Shown here in pieces: positions 16,814 to 27,560 of a stretch of 64,000 bases of DNA (the first letter of the stretch is position 1; the number at the start of each line of letters is the position of its first letter). The translations under genes and the position numbers were made by a program. A model generated the notes under the pieces. The model saw only the letters and a program-made list of their open reading frames with translations. It did not search any database and was not told where the DNA came from. Origin of the DNA: Endomychus coccineus (taxonomy: Eukaryota > Arthropoda > Insecta > Coleoptera > Endomychidae); contig OY294067.1 in NCBI GenBank assembly GCA_958510875.1, positions 196,971,401 to 197,035,400 on the forward strand, given 5' to 3'.

Positions 16814-19800
16814 CTACTTTAATCTTTTATATCCGTATGGATAAGATGTATTTTCTTTAGGAAAGGAGCGCTTCAGAGATACAGGTTTGTACTCTTCCTT
16901 GACATCAACTGAAATAACTTCATGTTCTTTAGTGCGTCGAATTTGGCGGGAAGTTATATATACAGGCTCGGACTTTTCCAGTATCATTTTGACTATGGAA
17001 TCGAAATTTACAACGGCCACTGCAGAATAACTAAGGGATATACCCTCAACCTTACAAGTGATTTCATACTCTGCAGCTGCTGTGGCCCACACCTTGTAAG
17101 CATAGGTGTCCCATAGGATTCTAGCTCATCGGTCATCTCCCCTAGGAATGAGCCTGTGGGGGGGTCCCACTCGCCCTCTCTCGAAACGTAAAGGATCGAG
17201 TCGGTGTCAAAATGCAATACATTTTTTCCAGTTTCTCCAAATAATTGTACAATTTCAAGCGGGCTAGAGCTGATACGAAGGCTGCTATAACCACATTTAC
17301 TGTGGAAAGTGATTAAAAAACCTCCTATCGCTGTTCCTAATTTACTACGAGGGTCTTCTCATTAACAGGCACTATTGGGTTAACGACAAACGATGGCGAA
17401 GTGAGTATGTTGGATAACTCTGACGGCTGATCGATAATTTTGGTTTTGGGCTGATTTTCTCTCTGACCAAACTTGCCCCATAACGAATTTAGTATCAACT
17501 TAGCTAAATAGCGTAATCCAGGGTTATTTACAATGTTTGAAAACTCCAACATAACATCTTCACGCGCTATGTACTCTTCGATGTAACGATCTTTTTCAGC
17601 CTGACTACAACAATCACCAGGCCAGCCTGAAGACTCCTGTTTTATTTTATTGAATTTATTCATCATGCCTGTGAATAAACCTCTTACATTTTCACCATAC
17701 TGTGGGGTTTCATAAGACCAGATTTCATGAGTCTCCTGTATGATGTAACCCTTTTGTAGGGCCTTTATGATCTCGTCTAATGTTCATGTTCCAGTTAACG
17801 ATCTTTCAGCCTTATTATGATTACAAGGCTGTTTGTTCATTTGCTCACCGCATTGCCGATATAAAACAAACATCAGTTTGTCGTTCGTTTCCATTGGTAA
17901 TACAGGCAGATGAAGATCTCTTGGACGCAGAATTGAGCATCTCATCAGGCCCGATGCTTCATGTTAATTGAGGGTGCTACATTCCTCGTCTACATACACC
18001 TTGGGATGTCCTATAGGAAATTTCCCATATTTACGCACACAAGGATATAACTAGCAGACATCCAGATATTTTATTTTTTCGCCAGCACGACATGTATAAA
18101 ATTCCACGGTGTTATCTGTTTGGCCCCCGGAAAATGTCTCTCTGGGATTGAGGGGCAGAACGGAGAGAAGGAGAGAAGGGGGTGATTTCACGTGCTTCAA
18201 TATCAATATTAGATGTTAAAGTTTTGCGGAAGTCACACTCCCATATCTGAATTATTTTATGGCCAAGTAAGCGAACTCTGTCCGTTTTAGCGAGTGTGGA
18301 TTCATAGCGGGTGTTGAACGTTTCTGAGGGGTTATCACTCGAAGGATTATCATGCTGTCACATCGGGAGCAGCCGTGGTAGCACCCTTGAAACTCGAAGA
18401 CCTGATTGATTTCCGAGCACCACCCGACATTTTTTACACCTGCAACGACAGCTTCGCGATGTTTTGCAGCGTGTTGAATACCAATGCCCCTTTGCTGCTC
18501 TTCCCACAGCAGCCATTGTATCGCTATTTTGGATTGATTATCTTCAGCGCGACACTCGTTCTTTGGGATAATCCCAATGGTGTTTGGCTTGAGGAAGTTT
18601 CGACGGAATACTTTATTACACGTACTGGCTATAGTGCATGCTTCGGTGAATGGACAAACGTAGGTTTCCGTCAACATCTGTTGACGAAATTTCAGGCTGG
18701 AACGGCCCAAAATCTGCACATCCGATATGCAGTAGGCCACGATCTCCTTCTGGAAATCAAAGATATAATTTTCACTCACCCGAGCCGCATGCCAATTAAT
18801 TAATTTCTCCCGGTCTTCTACTTTCAAATTATCCGGGTCATAAAAATGTATCACGGGCATAGGACCTACATAACTTTGATTTTCCGAACGATTGAACAAA
18901 TGCGGAAAGTATACCTTTTTCAATTCGGAAAATCCGAAGACCTCAGGTAATTTCGATAGAGCCATGGGATAATAATTCAAAGAATCTAAAAATTTCACAT
19001 TTCTCACCACCATAGAAATTAATTTAGTGTCACGCATAATTAACTCGGGTTTTGAATTGGTTTTTGTCGAAATGTAATTTAGAATAAACTGATGGTAGAA
19101 GCCGCATCCATTATGAGCCAAAATAATAATTTTCTTGAATATTTTACGCTGATTCAAAATGTATTCCATTAGCCGATGGATGGGGTCCTTTTGCAGTATT
19201 TGCTGACGAACACCGCATGTCGAACAAACCCGAATGCTATCTTCCTCATTCATACACACATCGCAGCACTGTCTAAAAACACACAGATTTGGTTCATGCA
19301 ATACAGAGCCATCAGGTAAAACTTTTTCTTGGCGTGTCTCCAGATCATAAAATAGGAATAGCAGATCGTTACAGGTAGACCTGCCTGTGTCAGGTTGTAT
19401 GAAACATAAATGTTCGGAGGGTACATATTTGTTACAGATTTTGCAGAGAATCTCTCCGCAGAAATGCTCACGATCAGCCCTGATTGTTTTCAGGCATAAT
19501 GAACACAGCCTGACACTTTCGCAGACCATATATCTCTCTGCCGACCCCTGTTTTTCATGCTTTTCAAAGCATAAGGCACTCTTGAAATACCGTAAACCAT
19601 CCGTACATCTCTGCTTCTCTGCCTCGGGACAGGGGGGAGCCTGCCAGCACCATAAGCATGTACCAACACACCTGTGTTTGCTTTTAGTATTGTATGGGAT
19701 TTGACATTCCTCGCAGAAATAAATGCGGCAAAAAGCCGCTGTGAGGGAGGTAATGACATTGTAATGGCCTTCGTTGAAGAGCAAATTCAATGAGGAGCCA

Positions 19801-19843
19801 CACTCATCACCTTTGAAAATGACGTCACGACCTTTTGTGCCAT
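16814..19843 (-). pseudogene. Polinton protein-primed DNA polymerase B, main part, broken
   Basis: The longest intact part (18252-19843, read right to left) holds a Cys-rich region (FCEECQIPY, CLWCWQAPPC, CSLCLKTI, CKICNKYV). The 3'-5' exonuclease motifs follow: ExoI FYDLETRQ (around 19345), ExoII AHNGCGFYHQF (around 19110) and ExoIII YCISDVQIL (around 18720). Palm motif A reads YLDVC-stop-LYP (around 18045), so an in-frame TAG destroys the usual SLYP. Motif B is AKLILNSLWGKFG (around 17485). Motif C is HFDTDSILYV (around 17200) in another frame. The C-terminal part (16814-17092) is in a third frame. The N-terminal part lies beyond the gypsy at 34744-35440. The summed length of about 1,240 codons is normal for Polinton PolB. 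It is clearly inactive. Confidence 0.9.
19840..19843. other. Target-site duplication of gypsy-1, left (ccat)
   Basis: The four bases ccat directly precede TGTAATAATC of the left LTR. The same four follow the right LTR at 34744-34747. Four bp is a normal duplication size for Ty3/gypsy integrases. Confidence 0.85.
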
Positions 19844-22418
19844 TGTAATAATCTGAGCTGGTACTTGGGAGCAAACTATTGAACTTATTTATGATGTTAT
19901 TACACACAAGCCAGGCATACCAAATCCTGCTCAAGATATTACTAGGTTATGTTTGTTCACTATTCCCTCAGGTCAAAGCCTTATGGGATCATATGTTGCT
20001 ACGGAGAGTGGAAACCTTATTGTAACTATGCTAGGATAGCCACCCTTTTATGCAACTCGAGGGTTGCGGGGAGTGTATATTACAGGGTTACACTACAAGG
20101 AGTGCCCTGTGAGTTGGTGGAATGGATTGAATTAAGCTGCCACTAGTTCCCCTTTGAGGTGTTTTAGAGAATAGTCCAGGGAACGAAACTAATCTCGAAG
20201 GAGTTCCTCTCCAGTAGCACTTGGTATAAAATTTATTCAGTAGCTGGCCTTCCCTGGCCGACGTATATACTATGCTAGTATGACAGTTTCTAGTTGCTGA
20301 AGATGTTCGGAATGAAAGTCACGACAGGATTATTCTATTCCACTATAACGTTATTTAAGGGATGATGTATCAATGAAGAACAATTCAAACAGTATGAGTT
20401 GTATATTGGTGAAAAAGTTAATCGTATACAAAAAACAATAATATTCACACAGATGTATATATATATATATATACACAAAGTCCCATACATATAAACATAA
20501 AGTGAAAAATATGACAAATAGCCAACAAGAAACAAAACAAAATTCAAATTAAACGAAATTAATTTGATACTAGTTATCGGAATGGTTTGTAAAAACAATA
20601 TATAATAAATTTGATAAAACTGTATCGAGACCGATCAATCGGTGAATTATTGATTTGCCTGATGTAACGATGCCAGGGAGTTGTTTCTCTGGGGGCTAAC
20701 CTCAATTTTTGAATGTACCAATCTGAGGGATAAGTAACTATAGGTTGTGGAGTAACCCAAAGGGGCCACTGGTAGTGAACTTGAGGTTCCGGAAGGGTGA
20801 TTCTCTAAATTACTTGCCCTGTTGCCTTATCCACAACTACCTGGTTCGCTATGTATATGTAGATCTAGTAAATTGATTCAACAAATCAAACAATATAATG
20901 AAACCCTAGTTTTCAAGATGAACTCAAACACTTTCTCTTAAATTCGCCGCTTATGGCTAACTCTTCCTGTCCTTGAAGATGAGGGTCTCAATAGGGGTTT
21001 TAAGAACCCTTCAAATTCTAGATAAAATAACCTTATTACATCTTTTAAATAATGATCCTTCCCAATAGTCCCCCAAATAATTAGGTATTTGACTCTACAC
21101 CTACAATAACCCTAATTTCTTAAGAAGGTCACATATATGCACTACAAAATATGAGAAATTTGGCCGATGGATCAATAAACAGAAAAACGGGGGTGCTGAC
21201 CTCAGAATTTTTGGCTGAATAGCTTGTTCTATAGACTTACCCTGACTCAGTATTTAATCCTTAATCCACAAAGTAAACCAGTGACACCTGAGTTTACACT
21301 TCACGCACGGCCTCCACAAAATGTATTACGCGGCGTCTTTTTGTTAAGTTATAAATTACACCAGATCAAATTGTCTAATCGTTAAAGGAAATAAATTCTC
21401 CAAAATATCAAATTACTTTAGATTTCTATCATCAAGTTACCAATGACGTTCTCCACAATTCCTTTTACAGGTTATTTTGGATTCTAGTTACCAACAATAT
21501 TCACTAAATAGCAAATGATATTTAAAGTAAAATGTAAGTTCTCTTGAAACTGATACTTAGAATGATTTTAAGTGAATGAAAATGAACTTTAAGAATGATA
21601 AAAATTGATTCAAATGAATTAATTTACTTTGAGTAATGAACAAAAGGAAAACATAGTTGAAAAAATAGAAATCTTGTAACTTGCAATACAAAAAAAAAAT
21701 CAAATGACTAAGTTAAAAATATCAATTGAAAGAATTAATGAATCTGGCTTTGAGAGAGACGGAGCTATATGTACAAGGAAGTGAGCTTACCCAGCAAGAT
21801 GCGACACAGGAACTGCCCTTTTTCCTAAGAGTTTTCATTTTTATAATCTGGATCCCCCCGAAATTGGCTTCCCTACCAGGCTAAAATATAATTCAAACGG
21901 ACCAATGAAGTTTGTTGTACGACGTTGTACTCTGCCCTAACACACAAATCTGTATTAAGAGTTGCCTGTTTTTCACATCGAGGGGCAGTGAGTGACCACA
22001 AAAAATGATTCTTCCAACACTGCTAAATCAGCGGTTCTAGCTGCCGCCTGTGAATACGTGCAATTCTACAGATTTGTACTTTGAATGCCCTAATCCTTAA
22101 AAATCACGTACGACTTGTAAAAGGTATCGGATGACGGATCCCTGTCGCCAGACTGGAATTCCATTATTTCAATCTGAATCAAACTCTAATTGTTGAATCT
22201 AGGATGTCTATGTATAGTCTGTTCCTGTCAGGAATTTAGCATTTTAGATTTTGAAATGCCCGTAAGGACGGAACTACACGCTACGGAATGATTTGAGTTG
22301 TACTCTCCTGTGTCTAGTATTCCTGGTTTACTTAGAGTAACTTAATTTTCGGGAGTTTTCTCCTGCTTACGCTACTTTGATTCAATCGTGAAAAATAATA
22401 ATCCTCCGGATTATTACA
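19844..22418 (-). repeat. gypsy-1 left LTR (3' LTR with respect to transcription)
   Basis: 2,575 bp, bounded by TGTAATAATC and GATTATTACA. It is collinear with 32092-34743, and by eye most stretches differ by only a few percent. It lacks a stretch present in the other LTR near 33412-33480. Small open frames inside (for example 19949-20146, mirrored at 32197) are not conserved beyond the DNA similarity. Confidence 0.92.
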
Positions 22419-22433
22419 TCACCCTCACCTTAA
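22419..22433 (-). other. Polypurine tract of gypsy-1
   Basis: Read on the minus strand, AAGGTGAGGGTGA directly abuts TGTAATAATCC of the left LTR. This is where plus-strand DNA synthesis would be primed. It is purine-rich with two T interruptions. Confidence 0.65.
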
Positions 22434-22743
22434 AGAGAGAGCGGGGTTCGGAAGGAACCAAGCTCCTTTCTATAATCGGTATTTTATGTGTATTTTGATC
22501 CATCTGCTTAGTTCTGACCAGCGTGGGAATCTAGGGGCACTAGACTCACCTTCACGCTCATATATATGATCATCAGTCAGATTGGACTTCCCAATTACCT
22601 GAATTCTATTCAGCATATTCACGTGGATTCACCACATGACTGCAACAATACAATCCTTACGAGCTAAACAATGAAAGTCTACTTCTGTTTCCATATTGTC
22701 ACAACACTTTTTCGAATTGACTTTTACGCACTAACCCGCACTG

Positions 22744-24813
22744 TCACTCGATGGTTTCACATACCAGGACGCTCGTGGAGACTGGACATGGACCTGCCGT
22801 ACAATAAACCGGCTGCTGATCGTCTTCCCTCGCGTTCTGTCCAGTGGAGGGTTGGGTACATCGCATGGGCGACATGGAGTCGGTGGTGGTGGGATCTGCG
22901 GCTGCTTCTGGTTCCCTAGGGGTGACAGCGGTTGATGAAGCGGATGGAACTGCATCCCCTGGACTTCCATGGGAGTGATGTCGGTTGACTAGGAAGGTGG
23001 TGAGGGTGTTCCATAGACATGCGAATAGATGTAGACCCCATCCGAATAGCTGGTACAGGCTCCATCCATTTAGGCCGACACCAACAACGAACTTCACCAA
23101 CCCCATATCTGTCGGATGGTGGACTTGACGAGACTGGTAACTTCTTCCTTGCTGAATAGTTTGAGAGTGTGGTACCCTTGGTCCAGAGACTCTATACCGG
23201 AAACCCGTCGCGCTATCATCGTTTGGACCGAATCTCTTTCCATACCGAAGATCAGGTTCCGTTGGCTTTTCCTCAGGTCCTCGGATGTGTAAAGACCCTT
23301 TGCGCTAATCAGCTCGATCTGTTGGAACTTCAATTGGTCCTCTGCTTCAATCTCAATGGTTAGTGGTATAAGACTCGTCAGTGGTAGTGAAGAGAGGCCG
23401 ATCCAGGTTCCCTCGACTTGGTACAATGGTGGCATAAGGCTATTACATTCTATTTGAACAGCTACATTTTGGATGACGTGGATCAACGGTGCCATGAATT
23501 TACTCTGGTTGTTAACAGTGATAGGAAGTTCGTTGAAATACTCACTGCTCGGTCCTCCGCAGTACGGCTGGTCGAGGCTTACATTTGACTAGATATATTA
23601 CCTCCCCTAGCACCTTCTCCAGATATCCCGGTTCCTTCTTCATTGTCCATCCTACATCTTCGCGGGCATGCAATACGGTGGCTTACTGATTTGGCCAAAT
23701 CTCTCGGCGTATCAGGCATCTCCGGTGAATCGTGTCGGCATACAATCTGGCCCAGCTTTGCTTGGTTGACTGCTCGATGTAGAGGAGCTCGCTGTTGACA
23801 TAAGATAGTAGATCCACATCCACTACCTCTATATTTTCCTTTGCCAGAGTGGGTGGCAAGCTGCTGATGTTTCGAACTAGTAGTTTCGGGTGTTCGGTCT
23901 GCCAAACTTCGTGACCACAGTGTTCCGTAAGTGAGATCAGAGCTAGCGCGAACAATTTGTCGGCGCGCTCTACTACAACATATACATCTCCTTGCTTGCT
24001 CCTCACCAAGTGAGCTTCCCCTTCGTACAGTGATACTAAATCACTCTTGCAAGCCCCTAGTGAATCTATATTTCACGTGGTTTCGCCATAAGTCGAATCC
24101 ATACATTATCCCTTCAGATAGTTACAAGCGATACCTCCAGCTAAAGCGATTCCGCTTATCTCCAAATCTACCGTAGCCCAATAGTCTCGAAAGATGATTT
24201 TGACATTTGCCAACACCACCACTGATGCCCATGTTTGACCGTCTTCTGAAAATCTGCTGCCTACGCATAACCCGTCCGCTTATGCGGATCCGAGAAGGGT
24301 CATGGCCGTATATGTAGTACCATTCAACGTCAGTTTGTTTATGATATGTCCATGAATTTGTAAGCATTGAAACGAATGAGCTTCGTTACATTTTTCCGCT
24401 CCTAGTTTGAATATGTAGCTTGATAATCCATTTGCTACCACCGAAGAGTGGCTGTGCATGCCGCAATGCGAGATGATCCTTGTGACCTCTACCAGACAGG
24501 CGCGTACGCATCTTTGTCTGTAATCCCGTTGTTGTAACACTAGGATTCTGCCCGCTCCTTCTTTATATTCAGTGATTGGGTCCGGACAGGGTGTCACTTT
24601 CTTCAGTGAAACCATCGTTGTGTTTAACGAGTCCCCTCCACAGTCGTACACGATCAGTCCATTTCCCATCGAGTTAGTAGTATCATCACCAGGACGAGAT
24701 ACATTCTTGGTACTCTGAAACAGATCCCGAGAAAAGGGGAAGAGAACACAAAACAAAATTTTAGAATCAGGCACATTTTCGTGACATACCCCTGAGCCTC
24801 CAAACCCCATCAC
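22744..24813 (-). pseudogene. env-like membrane glycoprotein of gypsy-1, broken
   Basis: Positioned 3' of pol, as in env-bearing insect gypsy elements. The N-terminal part (24813-24280) has a hydrophobic start (KILFCVLFPFS) and a Cys-rich ectodomain with LIVYDCGG, VTPCPDPI, HCGMHSHSS and GAEKCNEAH. Further pieces occur at 24009-23683 (GDVYVVVERADKLFALAL) and at 23495-23094 in another frame. 23106-22744 holds a hydrophobic, Trp/Leu/Phe-rich stretch (residues 2-40) that could be the membrane anchor before a Pro-rich cytoplasmic tail. Stops near 24280 and several frameshifts inactivate it. The CGMHSH-type ectodomain recalls glycoproteins of insect retroelements, possibly of chuvirus-like origin, but I cannot settle the family from the sequence alone. 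Confidence 0.7.
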
Positions 24814-25520
24814 CTTATTAGTGATAACATAAACTGGTTATCAAACAACCAAAGGAATACGAAAATAATAAAAAAAAGTGGTATTACCTCTATACGTTTC
24901 TCGACCAACTAAAGGTCTCGAACTACTGTTCATTCCCCTAGGACTTACTCCATTCCCTCTCTCTCTTTCCTCAAGGATCACGTTATCTCGTTAATACATG
25001 GAGGAATCCAACTGTCCCTCAATTAAGATCATCTACCCTCCGGCGCAGTGTACCGTTCGCAGAGTGCTGCAGCCACGGAGGCTGGACGATTAATAACACC
25101 CTTGACCATGCGGTCCTCATTCATTCACGCTTTCACACTCGCAGCCTGGGCTGACCAAATTCACGCTGTTGCTATAGTCATCCAGATCCTCCGGTATATA
25201 ATGAGAAATGGGATATCTGGGTATCTATAACAACCGTTTCATCCCCATTCGGAGGGGGAGGGAGGAGGTTACCCCTCGGCAACGTAGAGCCCGCGTCCTA
25301 TTCTTTAACTATTTAACTGTTACCCAGAGACGCAACGGGGTGCTCTTATCTAACCAACATTTGTACCCTCAGCCCCTCCAGAAAATAAAACAAAAAGAGT
25401 GCCATCATTTCCAATTCCATATAAGTGGGCTGACCTGTTGTGGCCACGACACCTCTGAGCCAGAAGAGCTCATCAAATTTTCTCGTTGGTTGCTTGTTGC
25501 CATGTTCCCTCCTAACCCCC
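24814..25520 (-). other. Spacer between pol end and env-like gene
   Basis: No clear domain is seen. Short open frames on both strands have no family resemblance. A subgenomic env mRNA would need a splice acceptor here, and I could not identify one with confidence. Confidence 0.4.
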
Positions 25521-27140
25521 CTATCTCCTCTCGACACAAGCTTGGTACCACGATGGTGGTCGCCTCATACGCTTGGGGCGTCGGAGAGCGATGGGAGTGT
25601 CCGTTATGTCGTGATGTGGCCGATTTTGCCTCCTGACGTCCGGCCTTGGATCCGCCGGGTCCGGTAAAATCGCCGGGGGGTGGGGTAATCGATAGATGTA
25701 GTATCTCACTCCGGAGTTTTCGCTGACAGAGGGACTCACTTCAGGCGTACTGAGCTGCTCATTAGATCGCCTGATCTCTTCCTTCGTATATTCCTTTTCT
25801 TCATCCTCTTCCCCGCCCCCTAAATAGGGTTTCATTCGATTAATATGCACCACGGCATCTTTTCTCGCTCCTAATAATCGAACCCTATAGTTTACCGGAC
25901 CGGTCTGCTTTAGTACTCGAAAAGGCCCTTACCACTTATTCATGAGCTTTCTGCTGAGCCCTCGCACCTGCGTTTCGTCTCTTACATAAACCAGGTCACC
26001 AAGGCGACATTTCCGGGGCTTGGCGGTCTCGATATATTGCCGCTCTCGATAACCAGCCGCTACTGCCATATTCCGTTTCACTTCCGGATATACTTTATTC
26101 CATCTCCCCAAAAGCTCCGCCGCATAGTTCACGTCGCTATCATAACGTGTTCTATTTTTCTTCAGTTCCGTGGGGAACACTGCATCTCGACCGTATAACA
26201 GGAAAAATGGGCTACGTCCGGTGGAAGTGTGTAGCTGCGTATTATACGCGGAAGCTAAATAAGGTACCCACGTGTCCCAATCCGAATGATCCTTGCCCAC
26301 GTGATGAGACAAGATATCCTTGATTACTCGGTGCGTCCTTTCCAGTCCTCCATTCGTCTGTGGATGAAATAGGGAAGTACTACACTGTTCAATCCCTAGT
26401 ATCTTACAGACTTCCTTCATCACAGCGGACATAAAGTTAGAGCTTTGGTCCGAAATGAGGACCTTCGGTGCAGAGTGACGCAGAACGACACGCTCTACAA
26501 GCGCCCATGCTACGGTGTTTGTCGTCTGGTCAGGAATTGGCACTATCTCGATGTACTTGGTAAAGTGGTCCTGGAAACTAAGCATGTACCGATTTTGAAT
26601 ATCGGATCTCACCAACGGCCCCACAATGTCCATTGCTGTCCTCTCGAAAGGCTCGCATACCTCAGTAAATCTTTGTAAGGGTGCCTTTCCTAAATGAGGT
26701 GACGTTTTCCGTTGGTTACAACGGTGGCATCTTCCGCAGTACTTCCTTATGTCTTTCCTCATTCCCGGCCAGAACAGTCTCTGACGCATCAATCGCCAAG
26801 TTTTATACTGCCCTGGGTGGCCGATATATGCCACATCGTGGTAGTCGTGCATTGCTCTCGGTACCCAACTCTGGGGTTCGACGAGTAGCTTGGATCCGTT
26901 GTCCGCCACCTGATACAAAACACTACTCTGGGACAGTCGGTATCCGTTGCCCTCCCCTGACTCGGTGTCTGAGTCCCTCACTACTTGGGGACAAAACTTG
27001 TCCTTTTTCTGGGCTATCACCATATCTGCCCCATCCCATATAGGTTCTAACTCGGTGCTTGTCGAACACATCTCTGAATCCTTTACCAACTGGACACAGC
27101 ACCTGTCCCTATCCTGCGCGGTAAGACTGGTCCAACACAT
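25521..27140 (-). pseudogene. gypsy-1 integrase
   Basis: The frame 27140-25929 begins with a linker. It then shows the zinc-binding H-x-x-x-x-x-x-H...C-x-x-C region (HDYHDVAYIGHPG ... CGRCHRCNQRK) and the catalytic core: MDIVGPL (first Asp), ISDQSSNF (second Asp) and PQTNGGLERTHRVIKD (Glu). The family has DxG or DRG after the second Asp; here DQS. Next come the GPY/F-like tail and, after an in-frame TAA at 25926-25928, the same frame resumes with VHINRMKPYL and an acidic, Pro-rich C-terminus to 25521. The true start is not its own ATG, since the product would be cut from a Gag-Pol polyprotein. A one-base frameshift separates it from the upstream macro domain. Confidence 0.9.
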
Positions 27141-27560
27141 AGACCATAACCTTAATGGGCGTGTGACCGAACATCCACTCTATCATTTGCCCAATGACTC
27201 CCCGATCTAACCCATCTAATCCGCACGCAATTCGTGGCATAGCTAACCATAGAACCCCTTTTTCCAAACATAACTGCCTAAGGTTCCAGATGGCTTGGAA
27301 CACGGATCGTTCCGTGGGCTTATCGGTGCTTTCATCCTTTGTGACCATATGTAACGTGAGGCGCCCTTAGACTTCCATACTGGCAACCTCTTCTACCTTC
27401 TTATTCTGTTTCTCCAGCAGGTAGGTGTTTCCAAATGCCTCCCGAAATTGTAGGGCAACCCCCTGGGACATGACGGAATCCGCACCCACACAGTGAGTCA
27501 AAGCGAATTTCTCTGGGGCTTTAAGCAGATCTCCTTCAACGTCGTCTACTGATTTACCCT
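27109..27560 (-). pseudogene. Macro domain (TARG1/OARD1-like) inside gypsy-1 pol
   Basis: In one reading frame, downstream of RNase H, the minus strand encodes GDLLKAPE, then HCVGADSVMSQGVALQFREA, FGNTYLLEKQNKK, VTKDESTDKPT, LAMPRIACGLDGL and IKVMVYVL. This is the whole macro fold as in human OARD1/TARG1: the GD(I/L) start, the HC-xx-D-xx-M-xx-G-(I/V)-A ribose loop, the ITK loop and the MPRIGCGLD loop. The Lys of VTK and the Asp of GLD correspond to the catalytic Lys and Asp of that hydrolase, which removes ADP-ribose from glutamate. One in-frame TAA (27367-27369) interrupts an otherwise open frame of about 150 codons. Function in the element is unknown. I infer ADP-ribose binding or hydrolysis in the live ancestor. 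Confidence 0.85.

Noticed and set aside
18375..18803. 142-codon plus-strand frame inside the polymerase gene
   Set aside because: Shadow of the minus-strand PolB frame, which carries recognisable exonuclease motifs.
19949..20146. 65-codon frame in the left LTR, extended to 116 codons at 32197-32547 in the right LTR
   Set aside because: The LTR pair is similar simply by descent, and the frame length differs because of single changes. There is no family resemblance.
26681..27210. Plus-strand frames of 87-120 codons opposite the gypsy-1 integrase and macro region
   Set aside because: They lie antisense to well-supported domains and have no motif of their own.
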